From an uncultured beta proteobacterium (GTDB lineage Bacteria; Pseudomonadota; Gammaproteobacteria; Burkholderiales; Burkholderiaceae_B), in NCBI GenBank assembly GCA_903929925.1, contig CAIYWO010000098.1:1-14316 (forward strand): DNA of 14,316 nt, read 5' to 3'. The notes beneath the pieces are model-generated. The model saw only the letters and a list, made by a program, of their open reading frames with translations, was not told where the DNA came from and did not search any database. Both the position numbers and the translations under genes were made by a program. Positions 7,854 through 14,316 of the stretch are shown one piece after another. Numbering within the stretch: position 1 is the first letter of the stretch; each line of letters begins with the position of its first letter.

Positions 7854-7933
7854 TCATGAGCGTGATAATCTGCACAAAAGATAATCGGTTACAGCCACCG
7901 TGGTTGACCGCAGCGTAAGGAATGAAAGAAACC

Positions 7934-8698
7934 ATGATTGATTTGGGCGTCAATATTGATCACGTCGCAACCTTGCGTCAGCAGCGACACACTGCGTACC
8001 CCGACCCCATCGCGGCCGCCTTGCGAGCCGAGGAGGCCGGTGCTGACTTAATTACGTTACATCTGCGCGAAGACCGCCGTCACATACAAGATGCGGATGT
8101 CTTTGCTCTGCGGCCTTTGCTGCGTACGCGCATGAACCTTGAGTGTGCAATCACGCCCGAGATGTTAGCCATCGCTTGCAAAGTTCTGCCGCAGGATGTG
8201 TGCCTGGTCCCTGAAAAGCGCACCGAGCTCACCACAGAGGGTGGTCTGGATGTCGTAACGGGGCACGTTGCAGTCAAGGCCGCTGTTGATCAACTGCAGT
8301 CAAATGGGATTCGCGTGTCGCTCTTTATTGATCCGGAGCCTGCGCAAATACGAGCAGCCGTTGACGCGGGTGCCAGTGTGATTGAGCTCCATACTGGTGC
8401 GTATGCTGAAGCCTCCGATGCGGCTGCGAGCGAACATGAGTTGTCTCGGCTTCGTCAGGCGATTAGCGTTGCAGTCAAGCTCGGGTTACGTGTCAATGCC
8501 GGGCATGGACTGCACCTTGGTAATGTCGATGCAGTGGCAGGGATGCCAGGGTTGGCAGAGCTAAACATTGGTCACGCGATCGTCGCGCAAGCGGTATTCG
8601 ATGGTTGGGAACCCACCATACGTAATTTCAAAGCGCGTATGGTGCAGGCCTATCTGCAGGCACAACGCACGGGTTCGGCCCAAGCCTCCCCACGTTAA
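7934..8698 (+). CDS. pdxJ: Pyridoxine 5'-phosphate synthase
   Basis: PdxJ condenses 1-deoxy-xylulose 5-phosphate with 3-amino-2-oxopropyl phosphate to make pyridoxine 5'-phosphate, the last ring-forming step of the DXP-dependent vitamin B6 route. The TIM-barrel protein (254 residues) carries the N-terminal NIDHVATLRQ motif, H43 in LHLRED, E70 in NLECAITPE, the loop PEKRTELTTEGG, and H191 in NAGHGLH. These correspond to the known active-site residues of the E. coli enzyme. The ATG at 7934 (MIDLGVNIDH) is preferred over the ATG at 7922, because family members start at this motif and the AAGGA at 7917-7921 directly abuts the 7922 ATG, leaving no spacing. It has a short extra C-terminal tail. It leads the run pdxJ-acpS-nagZ-uvrC-pgsA. 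Confidence 0.97.
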   Translation: MIDLGVNIDHVATLRQQRHTAYPDPIAAALRAEEAGADLITLHLREDRRHIQDADVFALRPLLRTRMNLECAITPEMLAIACKVLPQDVCLVPEKRTELTTEGGLDVVTGHVAVKAAVDQLQSNGIRVSLFIDPEPAQIRAAVDAGASVIELHTGAYAEASDAAASEHELSRLRQAISVAVKLGLRVNAGHGLHLGNVDAVAGMPGLAELNIGHAIVAQAVFDGWEPTIRNFKARMVQAYLQAQRTGSAQASPR

Positions 8699-8700
8699 TC

Positions 8701-8705
8701 AGGAG
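8701..8705 (+). promoter_or_regulatory. Shine-Dalgarno site fixing the GTG start of acpS
   Basis: AGGAG lies 5 bases before the GTG at 8711 and 2 bases after the pdxJ stop. It is the strongest ribosome binding site in this run and supports the non-ATG start. Confidence 0.8.
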
Positions 8706-8710
8706 CCCTT

Positions 8711-9112
8711 GTGTCTGCGATTGCGGGGATCGGAACGGACTTAGTCAAGATGGCTCGTATCGAGCAGGCGTGGCTGAGACATCCCGAGCGTTTCCCTGAA
8801 AAAATTCTCGGTACCGACGAGCTGCGTGTTTTTAAAGCGCGCGCTGCGCGTGATCGGTTGCGGGGCGTTCGTTACCTCGCGACACGCTTTGCAGCGAAAG
8901 AGGCTTTCTCCAAAGCCGTTGGGTTAGGTATGCGCAGCCCAATGTGGTGGACGCGTATGCAAACGCTCAATGCTGCTGGGGGAAGGCCGGTTGTTGTGTT
9001 GGCTGAGCCCCTGGCAAGTTGGTACGCTGAGCGGTTTGGCGTAGCGCATGTCTCCTTGACGGACGAATCCGAATACGGAGCGGCGTATGTTGTTGTTGAA
9101 TCTCGCATTTAG
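8711..9112 (+). CDS. acpS: Holo-[acyl-carrier-protein] synthase
   Basis: AcpS transfers the 4'-phosphopantetheine arm from coenzyme A to apo-ACP, activating it for fatty acid synthesis. The protein has 133 residues, the usual size. The two magnesium-binding motifs are present: D10 in GIGTDLV and E64 in RFAAKEAFSKA, together with the C-terminal VSLTDESEYGAAYVVVE strand. Translation starts at GTG 8711 behind an AGGAG site. It is 12 bases after pdxJ, a pairing conserved in many Proteobacteria, and precedes nagZ by 46 bases. Confidence 0.96.
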   Translation: MSAIAGIGTDLVKMARIEQAWLRHPERFPEKILGTDELRVFKARAARDRLRGVRYLATRFAAKEAFSKAVGLGMRSPMWWTRMQTLNAAGGRPVVVLAEPLASWYAERFGVAHVSLTDESEYGAAYVVVESRI

Positions 9113-9158
9113 TCCGACACCCTCTCTAGATTGATCTTTATTGAAAGGCTATTTTCTG

Positions 9159-10226
9159 ATGAGCACCACACTGACCCAGCGTTCCCATGTCGCAAGCCTT
9201 GGCCCTCTCATGGTAGATGTACAAGGCTATGTGCTGACGGCAGCCGAGAAAAAACGTTTGCAGGACCCCTTGGTCGGGGGCGTCATCCTGTTTGCTCGTA
9301 ACTACAAAGATCGCGCGCAGCTCACTGCGCTAACGCGCAGCATCCATGCCCTGCGCAGCCCAACTTTACTGATCGCGGTAGACCATGAGGGTGGTCGAGT
9401 GCAGCGCTTTCGTACCGATGGTTTCACGACACTCCCAACGATGCGCAAACTTGGCGAGCTCTGGATGACGCAGCCTCTCGTCGCAATGCGCAGCGCGACG
9501 GCTGTAGGGTATGTGTTGGCGTCTGAATTACGCGCTTGTGGCGTCGACTTAAGCTTCACCCCTGTGCTGGATCTGGACTATGGCGAAAGCGGTGTGATCG
9601 GTGATCGCTCCTTTCATCGTGATCCACGCGTGGTCGCCATGCTTGCCCGGGCACTCGCGCAAGGGTTGTCATTTGCTGGGATGTCGTCCTGCGGCAAGCA
9701 CTTCCCTGGACATGGGGCAGTTGCAGCAGATTCGCACCATGAAATCCCTCTGGATCACCGTTCGCTCAAGCAGATTATGGCTGACGATGCAGCACCCTAC
9801 GAGTGGTTGGGCGATCAAGTGATTTCTTCTGTGATGCCAGCACACGTGATTTACACCAAGGTAGATACTAAGCCGGCGGGGTTTTCTGCGAAATGGATCC
9901 AAGAGATTTTGCGCACCAAACTAAAATACGATGGCGTGGTCTTTTCTGATGACCTCACCATGGAAGGTGCCTCGGTAGCCGGAGATATTCTTGCACGTGC
10001 GCAGGCAGCTCTGCAGGCTGGATGCGACATGGCGCTAGTGTGTAATCGCCCAGATCTGGCCGATGAGTTGCTCGGCCGATTACGCTGGAAATCTAAAGCG
10101 GTTTCTGTTGCGCGTATTCAACGCTTGATGTCTGCCTCGGTTGCGCCGGACTGGAAGGCATTGCAGCGTCTACCCGCCTACCAACAGGCGCTTGCTTCGG
10201 TGCACGCACTCAATGAGCGAAGCTGA
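9159..10226 (+). CDS. nagZ: Beta-N-acetylhexosaminidase (glycoside hydrolase family 3)
   Basis: NagZ removes N-acetylglucosamine from 1,6-anhydro-muropeptides in the cytoplasm during peptidoglycan recycling. The 355-residue protein is a single TIM barrel with VDHEGGRVQRF (D75-H76-E77), KHFPGHG (180-186), the mobile-loop dyad D191/H193 in ADSHHEIP, and the nucleophile region FSDDLTMEGA with the Asp pair at 264-265. This is the single-domain NagZ layout. The ATG at 9159 is chosen; an in-frame TTG at 9141 would add six residues but lacks an upstream ribosome site, whereas AAAGG precedes the ATG at a somewhat long distance. Its last 14 bases overlap uvrC. Confidence 0.95.
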   Translation: MSTTLTQRSHVASLGPLMVDVQGYVLTAAEKKRLQDPLVGGVILFARNYKDRAQLTALTRSIHALRSPTLLIAVDHEGGRVQRFRTDGFTTLPTMRKLGELWMTQPLVAMRSATAVGYVLASELRACGVDLSFTPVLDLDYGESGVIGDRSFHRDPRVVAMLARALAQGLSFAGMSSCGKHFPGHGAVAADSHHEIPLDHRSLKQIMADDAAPYEWLGDQVISSVMPAHVIYTKVDTKPAGFSAKWIQEILRTKLKYDGVVFSDDLTMEGASVAGDILARAQAALQAGCDMALVCNRPDLADELLGRLRWKSKAVSVARIQRLMSASVAPDWKALQRLPAYQQALASVHALNERS

Positions 10227-12048
10227 ATCCAGCACCTTCGATGTCAAAGCCTATTTGGCGAAACTGCCGCATTTGCCCGGCGTGTATCGGCATATCGACG
10301 CATCCGACGAAGTGCTATATGTTGGTAAGGCGCGCGATTTAAAGAAGCGCGTGTCGTCGTATTTTCAGAAGACTCCGTCGAGTCCCCGTATCGGCCATAT
10401 GGTGGCGCGGGTTGTGCGGATTGAAGTCACGGTCACGCGCTCAGAGGCTGAGGCGCTGATTCTTGAAAACAATCTGATCAAGACGCTTCGCCCGCGTTAC
10501 AACATTTTATTTCGCGACGATAAGTCCTATCCCTATCTGATGCTGTCGGGGCATGCGTCCCCACGTATTGCGTATTACCGAGGCTCAACACAAAAGAAGG
10601 GCCAGTTTTTTGGACCCTATCCCAATGCGTGGGCGGTGCGCGAGACTATACAAATACTACAAAAAGTATTTCGGTTACGCACCTGTGAGGATACGGTTTT
10701 TGCAAATCGCTCTCGTCCATGCTTGTTACATCAGATTGGTCGCTGCTCTGCGCCGTGCGTCAATGAAATCAGCCCTGAACGCTATAGCCAAGACGCTGAG
10801 CGTGCTGCGCGATTTTTAGGCGGTGAAACTCAGGAGATCATGGGTGACATTGAACAGCGTATGCAAGCGGCATCAGCGGCGTTAGAGTTTGAACAGGCCG
10901 CCTTATTGCGAGATCAAATGGGTGCGCTCGCTAAAGTGTTGCATCAGCAAACGATGGAAGACACTGATCATGGCGATACCGACATCATCGCGATTGTGGC
11001 TTCAGGAGGACGCGTCTGTGTCAATCTTGCGATGGTGCGTGGAGGCCGTCATTTGGGAGATCGTGCTTTTTTCCCGACGCATACCGACGGAGATTCATTA
11101 TCCGACGTGCTGGAAGTGTTCATCGCGCAACACTACATCGATCATCCTTTGCCGGCTACGGTCGTGGGTTCCCATGTTTTGCCTGATCCAGCATTGATCG
11201 ATTTGCTTGCCGAGTCTCGGGCGACAAAGTCGCGCTTTTTAAGTCGGCCGCAAGGTATGCGTCGAGCTTGGTTAGAGCAGGCATTACGCAACGCTGAAAT
11301 GGCGCTGGCGAATGCCTTGTCGGAATCCGGTGCCCGCAGTGCGCGTACGTTGGCCTTGGCTGAGGCACTTGACCTGGATGCAGACCCGATGGCACTTGAG
11401 GCCTTTCACATCGAATGCTTCGATATTAGCCATACCGCGGGTGAGGCCACACAAGCTTCCTGCGTTGTGTACGCCCATCATGCGATGCAGCCCTCCATGT
11501 ATCGCCGCTATAACATTGCCGGGATCACGCCCGGAGACGATTACGCCGCCATGCGTCAAGTGTTAACCCGACGCTTTGGTAAGGTCGCTGATGGCGAAGC
11601 AGTCATGCCAGGTTTAGTGCTAATTGATGGCGGAAAAGGGCAAGTAGAGATTGCCCGGCAGGTTTTTGTAGAGCTCGGGCTGTCCATCGAAGTGCTCGTG
11701 GGTGTTTCCAAAGGGGATCACCGAAAAGTCGGTCTCGAGACCCTTGTTTTTGCGGATGATAGGGAAGCGTTAGTGCTGGGTGAAACCTCGGCTGCGTTGA
11801 TGCTGATTGCCCAGATTCGTGACGAGGCGCATCGCTTTGCGATTACGGGGATGCGTGCCAAACGCGCGAAAGCCCGGAACGTCTCGAGACTAGAGGATAT
11901 CGATGGAATCGGCGCGAAACGACGCCAGAGGTTGTTGGCACGTTTTGGTGGCTTTAGCGGGGTAGCGAACGCCAGCATTGAAGATCTTGGTTCTGTCGAG
12001 GGGATTTCCCCCGAATTGGCTGAGCGTATTTACTTTGCCCTGCGTTAG
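10213..12048 (+). CDS. uvrC: Excinuclease ABC subunit C
   Basis: UvrC makes both incisions in UvrABC nucleotide excision repair. The 611-residue protein shows the full domain order. The GIY-YIG nuclease is at about 19-100 (PGVYR, LYVGKARDLKKRVSSYF). A Cys-bearing segment follows near 155-180 (CLLHQIGRCSAPC), then a UVR UvrB-binding motif near 220-240 (ALEFEQAALLRDQM). The RNase H-like nuclease has D404 (CFDISH), D443 (GDDYAAM), D472 (LIDGGKGQ) and H540 (DEAHRFAI). A C-terminal helix-hairpin-helix pair spans about 555-611 (IDGIGAKRRQRLL). Length matches E. coli UvrC (610). The frame is open from 10141, but ATG 10213 fits the family start and overlaps the end of nagZ by 14 bases, so expression is probably coupled. 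pgsA follows after 18 bases. Confidence 0.97.
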   Translation: MSEAESSTFDVKAYLAKLPHLPGVYRHIDASDEVLYVGKARDLKKRVSSYFQKTPSSPRIGHMVARVVRIEVTVTRSEAEALILENNLIKTLRPRYNILFRDDKSYPYLMLSGHASPRIAYYRGSTQKKGQFFGPYPNAWAVRETIQILQKVFRLRTCEDTVFANRSRPCLLHQIGRCSAPCVNEISPERYSQDAERAARFLGGETQEIMGDIEQRMQAASAALEFEQAALLRDQMGALAKVLHQQTMEDTDHGDTDIIAIVASGGRVCVNLAMVRGGRHLGDRAFFPTHTDGDSLSDVLEVFIAQHYIDHPLPATVVGSHVLPDPALIDLLAESRATKSRFLSRPQGMRRAWLEQALRNAEMALANALSESGARSARTLALAEALDLDADPMALEAFHIECFDISHTAGEATQASCVVYAHHAMQPSMYRRYNIAGITPGDDYAAMRQVLTRRFGKVADGEAVMPGLVLIDGGKGQVEIARQVFVELGLSIEVLVGVSKGDHRKVGLETLVFADDREALVLGETSAALMLIAQIRDEAHRFAITGMRAKRAKARNVSRLEDIDGIGAKRRQRLLARFGGFSGVANASIEDLGSVEGISPELAERIYFALR

Positions 12049-12066
12049 TTGGGTTAGCATAGCGAC

Positions 12067-12639
12067 ATGCCTTTCAATCTACCCATTTTCCTGACTTGGT
12101 TGCGTATTGCGATGATCCCGCTCGTCGTGGGGTTGTTCTATTTACCTGAGTCTTGGCTAAGCGTTCCCGCCCGCGATACGTGGGCTTGTTTTGCTTTTAT
12201 CATTGCAGCCTTGACGGATTGGTTCGACGGTTGGCTGGCACGACGCTGGAATCAGACCTCCGCGTTTGGTGCATTTTTGGATCCCGTCGCAGACAAGTTG
12301 ATGGTGTCGGCAGCGCTCTTGGCGCTACTTAATTTAGACCGGATCGATGTCATGATCGCTTTGGTGATTATCGGACGCGAGATCACTATTTCAGCGCTGC
12401 GTGAGTGGATGGCTCAGTTAGGTGCCAGTGCAAGCGTTGCAGTGCATTGGCTTGGCAAGTTCAAAACGGCAGCACAAATGATTGCGATTCCGTGTTTGCT
12501 TTATCACCGCGACGTCCTTGGGCTTCCTACGGCACGCATCGGTTCGGTTTTAATCTTTATCGCTGCAATTTTGACGGTATGGTCGATGATGTATTACTTG
12601 CGTCGCGCCTGGCCTGTTATCCGCGAAAAGACGCACTAA
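12067..12639 (+). CDS. pgsA: CDP-diacylglycerol--glycerol-3-phosphate 3-phosphatidyltransferase
   Basis: PgsA makes phosphatidylglycerol phosphate, the committed step to phosphatidylglycerol and cardiolipin, in the inner membrane. The 190-residue protein has the complete CDP-alcohol phosphotransferase motif D54-G55-x2-A58-R59-x8-G68-x3-D72-x3-D76, with about five or six hydrophobic helices around it. The N-terminal NLPIFLTWLRI segment is typical of PgsA (NxPNxLTxxR). The uvrC-pgsA pair is common in Betaproteobacteria. The Shine-Dalgarno is weak. The gene ends 42 bases from the stop of the convergent queF. Confidence 0.95.
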   Translation: MPFNLPIFLTWLRIAMIPLVVGLFYLPESWLSVPARDTWACFAFIIAALTDWFDGWLARRWNQTSAFGAFLDPVADKLMVSAALLALLNLDRIDVMIALVIIGREITISALREWMAQLGASASVAVHWLGKFKTAAQMIAIPCLLYHRDVLGLPTARIGSVLIFIAAILTVWSMMYYLRRAWPVIREKTH

Positions 12640-12681
12640 GTACCTGCGCGCTGAGACAAGCGCTGCCTCTTCCCCATCTTT

Positions 12682-13512
12682 TTACTGCCGAGCACTTCGG
12701 TCTTGGCTCGGTGCTGGCATCCCCGGGGTTGCTCGCCAAGGGTTGATGTCCAGCCCTCCGCGTCGTGTGTAACGTGCATAGACTGATAGCTCGACAGTGT
12801 GGCAACGCTGCATGATGTCAGTAAATATTCTCTCGACACAGTGCTCGTGAAAGCCGCCGTGGTCCCGAAATGACACAATATATTTCAGCAGGCCGCCCAA
12901 ATCGATTTGGGGTCCGGCGTAGTCAATCTGTACGCAAGCCCAGTCGGGCTGGTTAGTAATCGGGCAGTTCGACTTGAGTAAACGTGAGTAAACCGACTGT
13001 TTGACGATTTCCGCCGAGGCGGTGCGCAACAGGTTTTCGTCAGGGGTGTAACGATCAATCGCCAAGTCTTGATCGTCTAGGCAGATTCCCGATGGTTCGA
13101 CGATGCGTTGCTGTGCAAAGCTTTCCGCCTCTATCAGGCTAAGTTGAACCGGGCTCCCGCATAGAGCTGATAGGTCTTTTTCAAGCGTTGCCAGCAGGGA
13201 GTGGCTTGACTCAAACCGTGTCTGGTTGATGCTATTTAAGTAAAGCTTGAAGGATTTTGACTCAACGATGTTCGGACTGAAGGCATCTACTTGAGCACGC
13301 AGTAGCGCCACACGAGGCATCCCCTTGGAGGTCAGCCAAGACACTTCATAGGCATTCCAGAGATCCCAGCCGACAAAAGGCAACTTGTTCCCCTGTAGTC
13401 CCAAGTCTGCACGCCCAACTTGTCGGGGAATCGGAAATAAGAGCCCAGAATCGTATTGCGACGGGTAGGCAGTTATTTTGCCCAACGCTAGGGCGTCAGC
13501 TGGCTCAATCAT
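12682..13512 (-). CDS. queF: NADPH-dependent 7-cyano-7-deazaguanine reductase, long form
   Basis: QueF reduces preQ0 to preQ1 in queuosine tRNA modification. The 276-residue protein is the long two-domain (YqcD-type) form. An N-terminal half carries ESKSFKLYLNSINQTRF, and a C-terminal half holds the catalytic pair C183 (LLKSNCPIT) and D190 (NQPDW), at the same 7-residue spacing as in E. coli. It closes with SVYARYTRRGGLDINPWR. The frame extends upstream to a TTG at 13578. The ATG at 13512 is preferred, because E. coli QueF aligns from about there (LGK motif) and the extra 22 codons run through the FNR box region. No clear Shine-Dalgarno is seen. The gene converges on pgsA and diverges from the P-type ATPase-like gene. 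Confidence 0.95.
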   Translation of the reverse strand: MIEPADALALGKITAYPSQYDSGLLFPIPRQVGRADLGLQGNKLPFVGWDLWNAYEVSWLTSKGMPRVALLRAQVDAFSPNIVESKSFKLYLNSINQTRFESSHSLLATLEKDLSALCGSPVQLSLIEAESFAQQRIVEPSGICLDDQDLAIDRYTPDENLLRTASAEIVKQSVYSRLLKSNCPITNQPDWACVQIDYAGPQIDLGGLLKYIVSFRDHGGFHEHCVERIFTDIMQRCHTVELSVYARYTRRGGLDINPWRATPGMPAPSQDRSARQ

Positions 13513-13548
13513 AAAAAGTGTCAGAAAAATAAACTCGATTTTACCTAC

Positions 13549-13562
13549 TTGATCTATATCAA
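13549..13562 (+). promoter_or_regulatory. FNR/Anr-type oxygen-response operator (TTGAT-N4-ATCAA)
   Basis: TTGATCTATATCAA is a perfect match to the FNR/Anr consensus, palindromic in both conserved half-sites. It lies in the 87-base gap between the divergent starts of queF (13512) and the CcoI-like gene (13600). Its centre (13555.5) is at exactly the class II activator position (-41.5) relative to the -10 hexamer at 13585-13590. FNR control is well known for cbb3 oxidase and ccoGHIS genes, which fits the downstream gene. Confidence 0.85.
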
Positions 13563-13584
13563 GGCGGGTGTCATGCAATAGCCC

Positions 13585-13590
13585 TACGAT
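13585..13590 (+). promoter_or_regulatory. -10 hexamer of the predicted FNR-dependent promoter
   Basis: TACGAT matches TATAAT at 4 of 6 positions. It sits 29.5 to 34.5 bases downstream of the FNR box centre, which is the class II geometry. Transcription would start near A13597, only about 3 bases before the ATG at 13600, implying a nearly leaderless mRNA or a start further downstream. Confidence 0.55.
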
Positions 13591-13599
13591 ACATGCACC

Positions 13600-14316
13600 A
13601 TGCCGAAATCCATTTTCTCTATCAATCGCCCTCTAACTGCTAGCGAACTGACCGCTCGCAGGCGGGATCTGGTCCGATTGGGCTTGGCATGGCTCGCCAT
13701 GATGCAAGTCATGATGTTTGCGTTGCCGGGTTATTTGCGTATCGATGCGGGGCCTAATGACAGCATCGAAGTTCTCGATTGGGCCATTCTGTTGATGAAC
13801 TGGGCAAGCTTGACGCTTTCGGTCCCCGTGGTGCTGTATTCAGCCTGGCCGATCTGGCGAGGCCTACGCCAGGCCGTTCAGGGTTATCGCGTGACGATGG
13901 ATGTTCCCGTAGCCATCAGCATAGTGGCTGCCTTCATTCCAAGCGCAATTGCGACCGTGCGGGGGGAAGGGGAGGTCTATTTTGATTCGGTGACGATGTT
14001 TGTGGCGTTTCTTCTTACGGCCCGCTATTTTGAACAGCGTGCTCGGCAGTCGCTAGATGCCGGCGCCTTAGGTCGAGCCTTACAAGAACTGAGCGAACCC
14101 TTGCGTGCGCAGTCCGATCGCGTGGCAACGGTGTTTGTCCTGACACAAATGGTGTTTGCTTTTGTCATTGCCGGCGTATGGTGGATAACACAGCCCGAGC
14201 ACGCGTTAGATGTGTTGGTGGCATTGCTGGTGATGAGTTGTCCCTGCGCCTTATCACTGGCCATACCGATTTCCCTAGCGGCTACGCATGCAAGCTTGGC
14301 TGCCTATCCCGATATG
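13600..14316 (+). CDS. CcoI/FixI-like P1B-type copper ATPase membrane region, lacking N-terminal metal-binding and actuator domains (3' end outside window)
   Basis: The 239 codons visible are open to the window end. About six hydrophobic helices are seen at roughly 24-45, 60-85, 100-121, 126-145, 175-195 and 202-222. The pattern GYRVTMDVPVA, EVYFDSVTMFVAFLLTARYFE and the metal-site motif SCPCALS (C214-P215-C216) is that of CcoI/FixI, which supplies copper for cbb3 oxidase assembly. Two expected parts are missing. No Cys-rich or HMA domain precedes helix 1, where only about 23 residues are present. Only about 29 residues (146-174) lie where the actuator domain with its TGE motif normally sits. 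The sequence after helix 6 (THASLAAYPDM) also departs from the usual lead into the phosphorylation domain, but that domain would be off-window. ATG 13600 has no Shine-Dalgarno. Family membership is clear; function as a pump is doubtful. Confidence 0.75.
   Translation, partial: MPKSIFSINRPLTASELTARRRDLVRLGLAWLAMMQVMMFALPGYLRIDAGPNDSIEVLDWAILLMNWASLTLSVPVVLYSAWPIWRGLRQAVQGYRVTMDVPVAISIVAAFIPSAIATVRGEGEVYFDSVTMFVAFLLTARYFEQRARQSLDAGALGRALQELSEPLRAQSDRVATVFVLTQMVFAFVIAGVWWITQPEHALDVLVALLVMSCPCALSLAIPISLAATHASLAAYPDM

Noticed and set aside
7890..7915. Imperfect hairpin (CGGT...CCAC/GTGG...ACCG) upstream of pdxJ
   Set aside because: Two 4-base-pair stems separated by an internal loop with no T-run; no riboswitch or terminator can be claimed.
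10141..10212. Longer UvrC starting upstream inside nagZ
   Set aside because: The 24 added residues lie within nagZ coding sequence in another frame; ATG 10213 gives the usual UvrC length and N-terminus.
12648..12683. Possible terminator between pgsA and queF (GCGCT/AGCGC hairpin, then TTTTT)
   Set aside because: The stem is only 5 base pairs and the T-run begins 15 bases after it, so it is not a canonical intrinsic terminator.
13513..13578. Longer QueF starting at TTG 13578
   Set aside because: E. coli QueF aligns from close to ATG 13512, and the extension would be encoded across the FNR box and promoter region.
14041..14140. Actuator domain hidden in another frame of the CcoI-like gene
   Set aside because: The stretch between helices 4 and 5 is only about 90 bases, too short for the domain in any frame; the main frame stays open throughout.

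Overview
The window looks like a chromosomal housekeeping region of a betaproteobacterium, most likely Burkholderiales and close to Alcaligenaceae. This rests on recalled family resemblance and gene groupings (orn next to an M48 peptidase and rsgA; pdxJ-acpS-nagZ-uvrC-pgsA; a non-zinc L31 with a typical betaproteobacterial sequence), not on a database search. No rRNA, tRNA, insertion sequence, integrase, CRISPR array or phage gene was seen.

Layout. Positions 1-1795 (minus) hold a Ste24-like M48 membrane peptidase followed by rsgA, joined by a 4-base ATGA overlap; rsgA is cut by the window edge. orn (1854-2444, plus) diverges from them and collides tail to tail with a MATE exporter gene, the stops overlapping by 11 bases. 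The MATE gene (2434-3846, minus) is joined by another ATGA overlap to an ArnT/PMT-like membrane glycosyltransferase (3843-5579, minus). Upstream of that pair lies rpmE2 (minus), with its own promoter and a clear intrinsic terminator.

From 6111 to 12639 all genes run on the plus strand: a spermidine-synthase-like methyltransferase-fold protein, a directly abutting secreted ABC substrate-binding protein without partner permease or ATPase, then pdxJ, acpS, nagZ, uvrC and pgsA. The last five are tightly packed (nagZ/uvrC overlap by 14 bases) and link vitamin B6 synthesis, acyl carrier protein activation, cell-wall recycling, excision repair and phospholipid synthesis. queF (minus, queuosine synthesis) converges on pgsA.

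The most interesting part is 13512-14316. Between queF and the last gene sits a perfect FNR/Anr box (TTGAT-N4-ATCAA, 13549-13562) with a -10 hexamer at exactly class II spacing. The gene it appears to drive, open to the window end, resembles the membrane part of CcoI/FixI copper P1B-type ATPases (CPC motif, CcoI-like helices). It has no N-terminal metal-binding domain, and about 30 residues stand where the roughly 110-residue actuator (TGE) domain should be. It may be a membrane-only derivative of a copper pump, or a decayed or misassembled ccoI.
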